Positions 47,156 through 56,733 of a stretch of 64,000 bases of DNA are shown here, one piece after another (position 1 is the stretch's first letter; every line of letters begins with the position of its first letter). Under the pieces are notes generated by a model. The model ran no database searches, was not told the DNA's origin, and saw nothing but the letters and a program-made list of their open reading frames with translations. A program made the translations under genes and the position numbers. This DNA comes from Stutzerimonas stutzeri (lineage in GTDB: Bacteria; Pseudomonadota; Gammaproteobacteria; Pseudomonadales; Pseudomonadaceae), in assembly GCF_024448985.1 (NCBI RefSeq), contig NZ_JAMOII010000010.1, positions 62,001 through 126,000 of the forward strand, in the 5' to 3' direction.

Positions 47156-49234
47156 TCAGCCTGAAAAACTCATGGTTCTTTTGACTTTCTTTTTGGGGTT
47201 GATCAGACCAGCTAGCGCCTGCTCCAGCTGATTTCCCGCCTTGTCCTTGTCCGCTGTGCCCGGCAGCACCGGCAGCTTGACGCCGACTCCCGAACCCTTG
47301 CCCGGCGCTCCGCCTGCATTGATCTTGGTTATGGGGCCGCTGACTGTGATGCCGCCTGGATCGAGCTTGATGAAGCTGCCGCCGGCAGTGAGGGTCAGTT
47401 CGATGCCGGCTTCGATGACCATCTTCTGGCCAGCCTTGAGGTGAATTTCGCGGCCGGCCTTGGTCAGTTGGGCGGTGCCGAGTTCGATGTGCTGGGTTTG
47501 GCCCACGCTCAAGTGATCGTCCGGGCTGACTTCCACCTTGCGGTCGTCGGCGACGGTCAAGTGTTCTTCGGCTTTGAACTCGCTGTAGCTGTTGGCCTCG
47601 ACGGTGTCGTGGCGTTCGTGCCCGACGCGGATCTTCTGATCGTGCTCGATGTTCTGGTCCCAGTTGCGCTGAGCATGCATGTAGATCTGCTCGGCGCCCT
47701 TGTGGTCCTCGATGCGCAGCTCGTTGTAACCGCCGCCGCCCGGTGAAGTCAGGGTCTTGAATACTGTGCGAGTCTTGTTCGCCGGCAGGTCATAGGGCAC
47801 CTGGTGTTCTGCGTGGTAGAGGCAACCACTGACGAGAGGCTGATCGGGGTCGCCTTCGAGAAAGGTAATCAACACTTCCATGCCGACGCGCGGGATGGCG
47901 ATGCCGCCGTAACGATCACCCGCCCAGCTGCTGGACACGCGCAGCCAGCAGCTGGTCTTGTCGTCGGCGGTACCGATGCGATCCCAGTGAAACTGGACCT
48001 TTACGCGACCGTGTTCGTCGCAGTGGATTTCTTCGCCGGTGGGGCCCGTGACGACGGCGGTCTGACTTCCGAGAACCCTTGGTTTGGGGTGATGCAATGC
48101 CGGGCGATAAGGGACGATCCAGGGAGTGGCGGTAAAGTGGTTGCGGTAGCCCTGGGTAAATGCGTTGTCTGCTTGATCCAGCCCCTCACCCCAACCCTCA
48201 CCCCGGAGGGTGGAACTAGTGATCGACTCTTCCAGCACCTGTGGCTGCTTGCCTTCGTGGATCACCTCGGTGACCAGCCAGAGATCGTTCCATTCCTGGC
48301 GCGGGTGGTCGGAGATTTCCAGCAGATGACCGCTGACCAGCTTGTGCTGGTCGCTGTTGCCTTCGGCCAAGCGGTAATCGGCGCGGTGGCGCTCCAAGGC
48401 GCGCTGGGACAGATGCTTGCCGCGCGTGCGATCGGTGAAGCGGCCGGGATAGTCGTAGTCTTCCAGGTCCGGCTGCATCGCTTTCGGTTGTCCAGAGAGG
48501 CCTTTATGAGCGGCTTCCATCAACAGGCGCGGTTGTTCGAAATCATAGTCGCGCCGGCTGACGCGGTTGGTGCGGGTTTGTAGGCGTACGGAGAAGCCTT
48601 TGATCACTGGTTCGTCGGCGACCAGGCCGCTGTTCTGAAGATAGGCCGTGGGTTGGCCGAGTCTGGGAAAGCTGGTCTGGTCATCGCCGAACACCAGGAG
48701 GTGCCCGTCTGAGGTATGTTCGAAGTGGAAGTGAATGCCTTCTTCCTCGCACAGGCGCTGGATGAAGTGCAGGTCGGTTTCGTCGTACTGCGTGCAATAG
48801 TCGCGCTCGGGATAGACCGTCGGACCGAGCTGAAAGCGATAGGCGTTGGCCTGGATGCCGTGACCTTCGAGCACCTGGGCGACAATCTGCGGCACAGTCA
48901 GATGCTGGAAGATACGCTGATCGGTGCGGCGGGCCAGATAGGCGAGTTGCGGGACGATGGCCAGCCGGTAGCGGGTCAGGCGCTTGCCGGATTCGCCCTG
49001 GGCGACGCGGTGGATCAGTCCATGGATGCCGTTGCCCGATGGCGAGAGAGCGAGAAAAGCCGGCTTGTGAAGGAAGCTTTGCAAGTCCAGTTCAGGGTGC
49101 TCACTGACCAGCTCCAGGTCGAAGCGATAGGGTTGGCTGATGGCCTCGCGACCGGTGAACGCGAGCACTTTCAGATCGTGCTCGATGCCTTCGATGGTGA
49201 TACTGAAATGGGTGTCATTAGCCGCGTTGAACAT
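47156..49234 (-). CDS. vgrG: T6SS spike protein VgrG/TssI
   Basis: 692 residues from ATG 49234 (MFNAANDTHFSITIEGIEHD), preceded by AAGGA; an upstream ATG at 49258 overlaps the kinase stop (ATGA) and would add 8 residues. The gp27-like part (residues 1-350), the gp5-like OB part (TGPTGEEIHCDEHGRVKVQF, CWLRVSSSWAG) and the beta-helix needle are present; no extra C-terminal effector domain. Residues near 341-352 (STLRGEGWGEGL) are encoded by a repeat sequence in frame. The needle ends with KKKVKRTMSFSG, free for binding PAAR or cargo. Confidence 0.95.
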   Translation of the reverse strand: MFNAANDTHFSITIEGIEHDLKVLAFTGREAISQPYRFDLELVSEHPELDLQSFLHKPAFLALSPSGNGIHGLIHRVAQGESGKRLTRYRLAIVPQLAYLARRTDQRIFQHLTVPQIVAQVLEGHGIQANAYRFQLGPTVYPERDYCTQYDETDLHFIQRLCEEEGIHFHFEHTSDGHLLVFGDDQTSFPRLGQPTAYLQNSGLVADEPVIKGFSVRLQTRTNRVSRRDYDFEQPRLLMEAAHKGLSGQPKAMQPDLEDYDYPGRFTDRTRGKHLSQRALERHRADYRLAEGNSDQHKLVSGHLLEISDHPRQEWNDLWLVTEVIHEGKQPQVLEESITSSTLRGEGWGEGLDQADNAFTQGYRNHFTATPWIVPYRPALHHPKPRVLGSQTAVVTGPTGEEIHCDEHGRVKVQFHWDRIGTADDKTSCWLRVSSSWAGDRYGGIAIPRVGMEVLITFLEGDPDQPLVSGCLYHAEHQVPYDLPANKTRTVFKTLTSPGGGGYNELRIEDHKGAEQIYMHAQRNWDQNIEHDQKIRVGHERHDTVEANSYSEFKAEEHLTVADDRKVEVSPDDHLSVGQTQHIELGTAQLTKAGREIHLKAGQKMVIEAGIELTLTAGGSFIKLDPGGITVSGPITKINAGGAPGKGSGVGVKLPVLPGTADKDKAGNQLEQALAGLINPKKKVKRTMSFSG
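48182..48212. repeat. Short repeat read in frame inside vgrG
   Basis: CCCCTCACCCCAACCCTCAC followed by CCCGGAGGGTG. This resembles a short interspersed repeat known from intergenic regions of many gammaproteobacteria (the protein-level form is GEGWGEG). Here it adds about 11 residues in a linker before the OB part of VgrG. Confidence 0.7.
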
Positions 49235-49254
49235 CGCGCTTCCTTGTCCTTGTG

Positions 49255-50241
49255 TCATCCATGGGTGCGCCCGAACCAGCGCTGCATCCGGCTGGGTGCG
49301 GGGCGGCGGAAGCTATCCAGTAGCTGGGTCACGCTACTCGTTCGCTCGTCTACATCGAAAGCGAGTGCCCTAAGCACCGAGCGCCAAACATGAGTAGGCA
49401 GCTTCGGCGGGCAGCGCAGCTCTTTTTCCAGCGCCATCGCTTTGGCCTGCTTGGCACTCAAGCGGCGGAACGGGTGTTTGCCGCTCGCTAACTCGAACAA
49501 TAGGCAACCGAGCGCGTAGATATCGCTGACTTCAGATGGCTCGTCGCCGTCCAGCAGTTCAGGAGCTGCATAGCGCGTCGTCCACGCCTTGAAACGGTTG
49601 CGCGAGAGGCGCGGTAGATTATTGAGTACGCCCTCGAATGGCTGGCCGAGCCCGTAATCGAACAGGCGTAATCCGTCCTCTGCGAGTATCACATTGCTCG
49701 GTTTGAGGTCTCCGTGAATGACGCCGCGGCTATGTGAATACGCGAGCGCTTCGAGCAGCGGCAGGGCGATCTCGCGCAACTCATTCCAGGCAAGCCCTTC
49801 GGGATGCTCGCTGAGCAGCTGGTCGAGCGTCGGACCCTTGAGCAATTCGAGGGTGATGAAGGCACGCTGGCTGGCGGTGTCCACGTCGAAGCCGAACAGG
49901 CGCACGACGTGGCGATGACTCAGCCGGGCAGTCAGTGCGAATTCGGTATAAAGCAGCGCATGGGCGTCGGGGTATTCGGCGAAATCGTCGCTCAGGGTCT
50001 TCAGCGCGACGTGGGGCTCCGGATCGCCGAACTGTTCACGCAATAGATCCCGCGCTCGGTAGACCGCGCCCATGCCACCGACTCCAAGCAACCGTTCGAT
50101 CCGGTAACGCCCGCCAAGCACCTGAGGCAGCTCTTTGGTTGTAACGGTTGCAGCCGTTGGTGCCTGCCCCGGCGCAGCAGTAGCGGCGAAAGCGAAATAA
50201 GTCAGATCCGAGGCCGGTTCGGCGCAAAAAGGTTCGTTCAT
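49255..50241 (-). CDS. stk1: T6SS Ser/Thr protein kinase (Stk1/PpkA-like)
   Basis: 328 residues from ATG 50241, which overlaps the phosphatase stop (ATGA). Kinase domain with P-loop GVGGMGAVY near 62, the VALKTL lysine, APE-type YAAPELLDG and the catalytic loop HGDLKPSN, where the usual Arg before Asp is Gly (non-RD), and DYG in place of DFG. No membrane segment after the domain, as in Stk1 of the H2-T6SS and unlike membrane-bound PpkA. It probably phosphorylates Fha to activate secretion. Confidence 0.9.
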   Translation of the reverse strand: MNEPFCAEPASDLTYFAFAATAAPGQAPTAATVTTKELPQVLGGRYRIERLLGVGGMGAVYRARDLLREQFGDPEPHVALKTLSDDFAEYPDAHALLYTEFALTARLSHRHVVRLFGFDVDTASQRAFITLELLKGPTLDQLLSEHPEGLAWNELREIALPLLEALAYSHSRGVIHGDLKPSNVILAEDGLRLFDYGLGQPFEGVLNNLPRLSRNRFKAWTTRYAAPELLDGDEPSEVSDIYALGCLLFELASGKHPFRRLSAKQAKAMALEKELRCPPKLPTHVWRSVLRALAFDVDERTSSVTQLLDSFRRPAPSRMQRWFGRTHG

Positions 50242-50978
50242 CGACGCACCACCACGGCGCTGAGATTGTCCCGCGCCGGACCGTTCAAGGCCTGGTCGAA
50301 CAGGCGCTGTAGCGCAAGTCCGGGCGACGGCGAGTTCAGCGCCGCGCTCAGGGCATCCGGCGACAGACTTTGGTAGAGCCCGTCGCTGCATAGAAGCAGA
50401 GTGTCGCCGGGGTGAACGTCGAACTCGAGGATATCCAGCTCCAGTTGCTCGCTGGCGCCAACGGCACGGGTGAGCGCGTGCGCTGCGGGGTGGCGCGCGG
50501 CCTCCTGCGGGCTGAGGTTCTGCTCGTCGATGAGTTGCCGCAGCAGCGAATGGTCGCGCGAAAGCTGATACAGACGGCTGCTGCGCCAGAGGTAGCAGCG
50601 GCTGTCCCCGGCCCAGACGCAAGCGGCGCGTTCGCCCTCCATCAGAAGGGCGACCACGGTACTGCCGATGACTGGGTCGGGACGTTCGGCGGTAACGGTC
50701 AGCTCCTGTCCTAGGCGGCGATTGAGTTCGTGCAGACAGCGGCGCAGGCTGACCAAACGCTCGGCCAGACTGCCTTCGGGCAGCTCGGCCAGCTGCTCGA
50801 CGATCAGGCGGCTGGCCAGGGCGCCGTTCTGGTGGCCGCCCATTCCGTCCGCGACGACCCAGAGACCTTGCTCGGGGAGATCGAGAAAAGCGTCTTCGTT
50901 GCGTGCGCGGACCTTGCCCTTATCGGTCCGCGCCGCGCTTCGCCAGCTGTAGACCTGGCTCGGCGTCCCGGTCATCAC
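50238..50978 (-). CDS. stp1: T6SS PP2C-type phosphatase (Stp1/PppA-like)
   Basis: 246 residues. Metal-binding motifs of the PPM family are present: RARNEDAF, VVADGMGGHQNG, WAGDSRCYLW, LLLCSDGLYQSL and ARDNLSAVVV. It counters the kinase by dephosphorylating Fha. ATGA overlaps link it to tssM upstream and the kinase downstream, so the three are coupled. Confidence 0.93.
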   Translation of the reverse strand: MMTGTPSQVYSWRSAARTDKGKVRARNEDAFLDLPEQGLWVVADGMGGHQNGALASRLIVEQLAELPEGSLAERLVSLRRCLHELNRRLGQELTVTAERPDPVIGSTVVALLMEGERAACVWAGDSRCYLWRSSRLYQLSRDHSLLRQLIDEQNLSPQEAARHPAAHALTRAVGASEQLELDILEFDVHPGDTLLLCSDGLYQSLSPDALSAALNSPSPGLALQRLFDQALNGPARDNLSAVVVRR

Positions 50979-53900
50979 AGGGTCGCCGGCAGCTTGAAGT
51001 CACGCAGCAGGGCGATGTCGAATGGGTTCGGCGAGCGCTGGCTATGCAACAGGTAGTTGGCGTGGCGCCCGCCGAGGTTGGCCTTGAGCATCAATACATC
51101 ACGCCCGCTGTGGTAGTCGACCTGCATCAGATCCAGCAGGCGGAACAGCGACCAGGGGCCTGTGTTTTTCTCGATACCGACGCGGCGTCCACCGAGTTCC
51201 TCGACCACCAGGCTGGTGCGGCCATCGTCTGCGGTAGCCGGCCAGCTAAAACCGGTCTGCACGATCGGCCCATGGCGGTATTCCATCTGCTGATTGCCAA
51301 AGCGGAAGTCGGCGCGACCCAGGCTCGAGTCCAGCGAATAAGGCTCTAGCTTGAAGCGGATCTGTGGCTCGTTAGGGCTCTCCGCGAAAAAGCTGCGGCG
51401 GATAGTCTGTGCATGTCCCATCTGTGCCAGGAATTCGCGCGACAGCGGCAGGCCACGACCATCGACGCGGCGCAGCTGATACTGGCCGGCGCTGCCGCTG
51501 ACGAAGGGTTTGAGGTAGCGATCGAAGAAGCCGTCGGCAACGCCTTGTACCTTGAAGAATTCACGGAAATCGGCGATCGCGACGTCGCTTTCACTGTGAG
51601 CGCTGAACGGATAGCGCTGACGCAGCGAGGTTTTGTAGAACGCATACAGCTCGCCCTGGTAGCGCCGGTTGAGGTAGTGATAAGCGTCGTTCAAGACTAA
51701 TGTCCAGCTATCTTCGGCGAGCAGGCCGAGCCAGTTGCCGATGGGTTGCGGCAGACGGGCCGCGCTGGTGCGCAACTGGTTGATCGCGTCGCGCTGGCCG
51801 CCCATACGCGCCTTGGCCAGCTCGAATGCGGCCTGATCTGGGGCGCTGGCGTGGGCCAGGCTCGCCAGTTGTAGCTGCAACGCGTCGAGCGCCTGCAGCG
51901 TCGGGATCAGCTCGGCGCTGGCGCCCGCCTGTTCGTCGAGCAGGCGATGCAGCGGTTCGAATCGACGCTCTAGCATCTTGCGCGCGGTGTCCGGCAGATT
52001 CTTGGCCAATGCGGCCTGGGTTTGTTCCGCTGCGGCTGAGGCCAGTTTGGCGGCCTTGCCCAGTTTGCCATTGGCATCCTTGAGCGCATCTGCAGCATCA
52101 CCTGTGGCGTCCGCTGCGCCGGCAAAGCGGGTGTTGTCGCGTACTTCGACCAGCAATTGCAGCAGCGGCGAGTTGGCGGCGCTCAGCCCGCTTAGTAGTA
52201 CGGCACCCTGGCCGGCGCCAGCAATCGGCTCCAGCGACAGCTGTGCTACGGCTTCGCCCCAGTAGTTGGCGTAGTCGCGAAAGTAGAGCTGTTCCATTTC
52301 CACCATCAGGCGCCCAAGGTCCTTCAGGCTCAGACTGTCGCCCTCGCCGAGCACCCAGTTGTCGCGAAGGATCTCGCGCACCAGATCGCTGCCTTGAGCG
52401 ACGTAGAACTTCTGGTAACCGTTGTGGGTGTAGAGGCCGGGGATGGCGTAATCGCCGCCGTTGAACAGCGCGCCTTGGGGGCCGAGGCGCTGGCTGAAGC
52501 GATAGTCGGGCAGACTGCGGGCCTGATCGCGCAACATGCGATAGACAACGTTGGCCAACGATTCGCTGCGTAGCACCTGCCGCGCCTCGGCGACAAGCTG
52601 ATCGTTGAGCGCGTAAGGCGCGAAACCTTCTTCGAGCAGGCGCTGGAAATGTGTGTTCAGACCGTTTTGCGCCACGGTATTGCCGGCATAGCGCAGCGAC
52701 CAGTCGGCTGCCAGCCACTCCTTGAGAAAGCCCTCGTCGCGTCGCTGCGCCAGGTTGAGCATGAGGTAGGCGCGTAGGCTGCCGAGCAAGCGTTCGCGAT
52801 CGGTGAGGTTGGCACGAATCTGGGCTTCGAGCTGGCGGCCGACGCGCGGCAGCAGCAAGTTTTCCAGCTCGCGACGATAGGCCTGACGCAACGTCGGATC
52901 GACGTCCTCGCCCTGGTAGAGCCCGCCGCGCTGCAGGTAGGACACTTCGGCCTTGTCCGGAAATACCTGGGTGGCGGCATAGCTGGCGTCCAACGCCTTG
53001 AGCGTGCGTAGCGCGTCGTCCTGAGCGGCGATTCCCTGGTGCTCGTCTGCCAGCCGATCGGCCAGGCTGCGCAGCTGTTCGAGCCGCTCATGATTGCCGG
53101 AGAAACCATTGGCCCAGAGCGCGCCGAACAGCGCCAGGCAGGCGAAGCTCGCGGCATACAGGGCGCGCTGGCCCCAGTCGATACGGCGCACTTCCTTCTG
53201 GTCCAGTCCGGCCAGGTCGGCCTCGGGGAAAATCACTCGGCTGAGCAGGTGATTGATGAAGCGCGCTCGGCCACTGCGCAAAGTCGGTAGTGCATTGCTG
53301 GACAGCCCAAGATTACGGCCGATGCCGCTGGTCAGCGGATCGAGCCCGCCTTGCAGTTGCGGCGCGCTGGTCAGGTAGAAGCCGCGCAGCTGGCTGGCAC
53401 GCTGGTAGCGGTTGCCGGAAAACGCCAGCTCGGTGAACAGGCAAAGGCGCTCGCCGATCTGACCGAGCTGATGGGGGAAGTCGAGAATGCGGCCGCGACG
53501 TTGGGTATCGCGCTCCTGGTGCATACGCAGAATCACCTGGCTGTTGAGCCGGCGCAGCAGCTCCTCGAACTCGCCTCGGATCACGTTGAGGTCGGTGCCG
53601 TCCTGCTCTTTGCGGAAGCTGGCGCCAAGCACCTGATCGCTTTCTTCGCGCGACAGCTGGTCGAAGAATTCGTCGAAGCCGAGCACCTTGTCCGCCTTGC
53701 TCAGGACCAGATAGACCGGTACATCGGCGCCCAGGCGCTGGTGGATCTCGTGCAGGCGCTGGCGGCTTTGACGCGCCAGGGTTTCGAGCTCCAATTCGCT
53801 CGACTGCAACAGTTGTTCGACTGGAATGTTGACCAGCACACCATTGAGCGGACGCGCACGGCGGCGGCGTAGCAGGCCGAGCAGCGTGTCCCAAGCCTTG

Positions 53901-54505
53901 CCGTCGACGGCGCCATCGGGCTGGGTCAGGTAACGGCCGGCGGTGTCGATCAACACCGCGTGATCGGCGAAATGCCAGTCGGCGTAGCGGGTGCCCGAGA
54001 CATCCTTCGTCAGGCGCTGGTTTTCGCTGCGGTTGAGCGGAAAGTCCAAGCCGGAGAAGTCGAGCAGCGAGGTCTTGCCGCTGCCTTGCGGACCAAGCAA
54101 TAGATACCACGGCAGATCGTTGCGCCATTTCTCGCTGCGCCCGCGGTACAGGCTTGAGCGCTTGAGAGTGCGCAGGGCGTCCCGATAGCGTTGGCGCAGG
54201 ATGCTCTGCTCTTCGCTGACCAGCCCTTCGCGGCGCAGGCGTTCCTGCAGTTCGTCATCACTGGCCTCGGCCTGCTGACGGCGGGTGCTGCGCCAGCTGG
54301 CGAAGACCATGAGCAGGCCCCAGACCAGGCATAGACCGGCAATGGTCAGCAGGCGGCTGGTCGAGGATTCCCAGAACTTGTAATCGTCCACCGCCAGCAG
54401 CGGTCCGACGAACCACACCAGCAGGGCCAGTACCAGCAGGACGCATAGGCTCCATACCCAGGTCTTGCGGAAAAACGCGGCAAGCTTGCCGAAAAAAACC
54501 TTCAT
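50975..54505 (-). CDS. tssM: T6SS membrane complex protein TssM (IcmF)
   Basis: 1176 residues. Two N-terminal membrane segments (VWSLCVLLVLALLVWFVGPL, LLTIAGLCLVWGLLMVFA), a cytosolic NTPase-like domain with Walker A GPQGSGKTS near residue 136, a third membrane segment near 450 (YAASFACLALFGALWANGF), then a long periplasmic part ending in the IcmF C-terminal domain. It anchors the T6SS with TssL and TssJ. Confidence 0.96.
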   Translation of the reverse strand: MKVFFGKLAAFFRKTWVWSLCVLLVLALLVWFVGPLLAVDDYKFWESSTSRLLTIAGLCLVWGLLMVFASWRSTRRQQAEASDDELQERLRREGLVSEEQSILRQRYRDALRTLKRSSLYRGRSEKWRNDLPWYLLLGPQGSGKTSLLDFSGLDFPLNRSENQRLTKDVSGTRYADWHFADHAVLIDTAGRYLTQPDGAVDGKAWDTLLGLLRRRRARPLNGVLVNIPVEQLLQSSELELETLARQSRQRLHEIHQRLGADVPVYLVLSKADKVLGFDEFFDQLSREESDQVLGASFRKEQDGTDLNVIRGEFEELLRRLNSQVILRMHQERDTQRRGRILDFPHQLGQIGERLCLFTELAFSGNRYQRASQLRGFYLTSAPQLQGGLDPLTSGIGRNLGLSSNALPTLRSGRARFINHLLSRVIFPEADLAGLDQKEVRRIDWGQRALYAASFACLALFGALWANGFSGNHERLEQLRSLADRLADEHQGIAAQDDALRTLKALDASYAATQVFPDKAEVSYLQRGGLYQGEDVDPTLRQAYRRELENLLLPRVGRQLEAQIRANLTDRERLLGSLRAYLMLNLAQRRDEGFLKEWLAADWSLRYAGNTVAQNGLNTHFQRLLEEGFAPYALNDQLVAEARQVLRSESLANVVYRMLRDQARSLPDYRFSQRLGPQGALFNGGDYAIPGLYTHNGYQKFYVAQGSDLVREILRDNWVLGEGDSLSLKDLGRLMVEMEQLYFRDYANYWGEAVAQLSLEPIAGAGQGAVLLSGLSAANSPLLQLLVEVRDNTRFAGAADATGDAADALKDANGKLGKAAKLASAAAEQTQAALAKNLPDTARKMLERRFEPLHRLLDEQAGASAELIPTLQALDALQLQLASLAHASAPDQAAFELAKARMGGQRDAINQLRTSAARLPQPIGNWLGLLAEDSWTLVLNDAYHYLNRRYQGELYAFYKTSLRQRYPFSAHSESDVAIADFREFFKVQGVADGFFDRYLKPFVSGSAGQYQLRRVDGRGLPLSREFLAQMGHAQTIRRSFFAESPNEPQIRFKLEPYSLDSSLGRADFRFGNQQMEYRHGPIVQTGFSWPATADDGRTSLVVEELGGRRVGIEKNTGPWSLFRLLDLMQVDYHSGRDVLMLKANLGGRHANYLLHSQRSPNPFDIALLRDFKLPATL

Positions 54506-54520
54506 GGCATTACGTCCTTG

Positions 54521-55393
54521 TTACGACTGAGGCTCGATCTGAACGGTCGGATCGACGGGTTGGTACGGCTGCAGTACGGTGTCGCGTTGCTCGCCAAGTA
54601 CCCAGGCAAAGCCTGCGTACAGCATGCCCAGGCAGACCAGCGTGAAGAGAGCGACCAGCCACCAAGGCACGATGCGCACCAGGCGCCGACGCGTGTCGCG
54701 CAGGCCCTGCCAGTGCGGTGAAACCTCACGCGGCACGTCGCCACGCAGCTGGCGGATTTGCCGGTACAGGCTGTCGCGTACCGCTTCGAGTTCAAGCATG
54801 CCGCGTGGCAGTACGCGGTACTTGCCCTCGAAGCCCAGCGAAAGGCAGAGGTACATCAATTCCAGCATCGGTAGATGCTTGACCGGGTTGCGCGAGAGGC
54901 GCTCGAGCAGCTGGAAGAACTTTTCGCCGCCGAAGGTCTCGTTGTGAAAGCTCGACAGCAGGCTCATCTGCGACCATTCGCTCTCGTTGCCCCACGGCGT
55001 GGTGACCACCGCTTCATCGATGGCGGTGCACAGGACATAACGCGCAGCCATCACCTGGCTGCTTTCGGCGCCGTCGTGCAGAGCGCGGTGTTCGAATAGC
55101 TTGAGTTCGCTCGATAGGCGCTGATTCAGCGCATGCATGTCCTCGCCTTCGAAGCTGTGCTTGAGCCGCACGACTTCGGAGAGCAGCGAGGAGGCCGCTG
55201 CTACTAGTGGGTTGAGGCTGATGTTGAAGGTTTCCGCCGGGCGCAGGCGAGCGGCGTAGATCATCCGCTCCTCGAGCTGCTCGAATTTGGGCGGCGCGCT
55301 GAAGTCGGTCAGCGGGCTTTGTGCCGGGGCGTCGCCGTGGCGATTGAGGATGACCGTATTGTCGTCCTGTCCGTAGTCCATTTCTCTGATCAT
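54521..55393 (-). CDS. tssL: T6SS membrane complex protein TssL (DotU)
   Basis: 290 residues with a DotU cytosolic domain (residues 70-240) and one membrane segment near the C-terminus (VPWWLVALFTLVCLGMLYAG), leaving a short periplasmic tail without an OmpA peptidoglycan-binding domain. Starts at ATG 55393 with AGGA 10 bp upstream; ATG 55381 is an alternative. Confidence 0.95.
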   Translation of the reverse strand: MIREMDYGQDDNTVILNRHGDAPAQSPLTDFSAPPKFEQLEERMIYAARLRPAETFNISLNPLVAAASSLLSEVVRLKHSFEGEDMHALNQRLSSELKLFEHRALHDGAESSQVMAARYVLCTAIDEAVVTTPWGNESEWSQMSLLSSFHNETFGGEKFFQLLERLSRNPVKHLPMLELMYLCLSLGFEGKYRVLPRGMLELEAVRDSLYRQIRQLRGDVPREVSPHWQGLRDTRRRLVRIVPWWLVALFTLVCLGMLYAGFAWVLGEQRDTVLQPYQPVDPTVQIEPQS

Positions 55394-55398
55394 GTCGG

Positions 55399-56730
55399 TC
55401 AGTTCCTGATCGCCCAGAATTTCAGCTCAAGCCCGGTGAATTCACCGGACACGTGGAAGGCGAAGCCGCCGGAGCGCTCCAGTTGCGCCAGCTCCTCGGA
55501 GTTGAGCTCCAAAGCGAAGTAGGTCTTGCCGGAGTGGAACGGAATCTGCCGCGGTGCCACTGGCAGCGGTTTGACCTTGATCCCCGGCAGATGCAGGTTG
55601 ACCAACTGGCGGATGCGCTCCACCGGGCCGACCTTCAGGTGTGCCGGCAGGCGTGTGCGCAATTCTTCGGAGTCGCACTGGGCGCTGGCGGCCAGCACGA
55701 ACGAGGCACTGCCGAGCAGTTTGTGGTCGTGTAGCGGCGAGACCTGGATGCCGTACTGGCGTTGCTGTAGCAGCAGTTCGATGGCGTGTTGCTCGAGCAC
55801 CATCGACAACACCTGGCGGATCGCATCCATCAGCTTGCGGAACGACAGCCCCTGGTCGTTGTGCAGATAGCGGCCGTCGAGGCGCGGGCGCTTGGTCTCG
55901 CTGGAGAAGGTGGCCAGTTCGCCGAGCAATCCCAGTAGCTCACGATAGATCTGTTCGGGATGCACACGGTCGATACCCAGGTAATGGCGCAGCACCGGCT
56001 CGTAGCGGTTGATCAGCTGCAGCATCATGAAATCGCCAACCTCGGCACCACCGACCTTGCCGGTAGCGCGGATGCGCTCGGCGAGGATGTCGCCGCGATG
56101 GCCGAGCATGCTGATCACTTCCTTCAGGCAGGACAGCAGATAGCTTGATGCCTGGAAGTCGATGAAGGTCGGAATGTATTCGGGGTCGAGGCTGATGACG
56201 CCATCAGGCGTGGTGTCGAGGATGTCGCAGAGCTTGAGCTTCACATAGGCCTGATCACTCTGCTGCTCGCCGAGCAGCAGGCGAAAGTCCGGACGGGCGG
56301 TGCTGACCTGGCTGCTGCTGGCGTCACCGGCGTTGGAATCGGCGACCTCCTCGTCGACGGCGGTGTAGCGCGCCAGCACGTCTTTCTGTTCCGCTCGACG
56401 GCTCTCGATATGGTTGCCGGTGACCAGCGGCAGCGCCAGATAGACCGGGGTATTGCTGGTGTTGGGCGACACGTCCACGGCCAATGGCTCACGCTCGGCG
56501 CCGATCTCGAACAGGCTGCCATCAGGAAGGAGGCCGCTGGCCTGGCTGAGTACTAGCTTGCCCATGTTGAGAAACTGACGGTCAATCTCCAGCCCGAAGA
56601 ATCCCCAGGCGTAGTGGCCGAGTTTCTGGGTACGCAACTTGAGCTGCGCGTCGTAATGACGGTCGTTTTGCTGGAAGTGCTGCGGGCGCAGCAGCATGCC
56701 CTCCTGCCAGACCACTCTGTTCAGGCTCAT
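55399..56730 (-). CDS. tssK: T6SS baseplate protein TssK
   Basis: 443 residues, normal length. Starts with MSLNRVVWQEGMLLRPQHFQ and YDAQLKLRTQKLGHYAWGF, the signature of TssK. It connects the baseplate to the TssJLM membrane complex. Sits 3 bp after tssJ. Confidence 0.97.
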   Translation of the reverse strand: MSLNRVVWQEGMLLRPQHFQQNDRHYDAQLKLRTQKLGHYAWGFFGLEIDRQFLNMGKLVLSQASGLLPDGSLFEIGAEREPLAVDVSPNTSNTPVYLALPLVTGNHIESRRAEQKDVLARYTAVDEEVADSNAGDASSSQVSTARPDFRLLLGEQQSDQAYVKLKLCDILDTTPDGVISLDPEYIPTFIDFQASSYLLSCLKEVISMLGHRGDILAERIRATGKVGGAEVGDFMMLQLINRYEPVLRHYLGIDRVHPEQIYRELLGLLGELATFSSETKRPRLDGRYLHNDQGLSFRKLMDAIRQVLSMVLEQHAIELLLQQRQYGIQVSPLHDHKLLGSASFVLAASAQCDSEELRTRLPAHLKVGPVERIRQLVNLHLPGIKVKPLPVAPRQIPFHSGKTYFALELNSEELAQLERSGGFAFHVSGEFTGLELKFWAIRN

Positions 56731-56733
56731 TAA

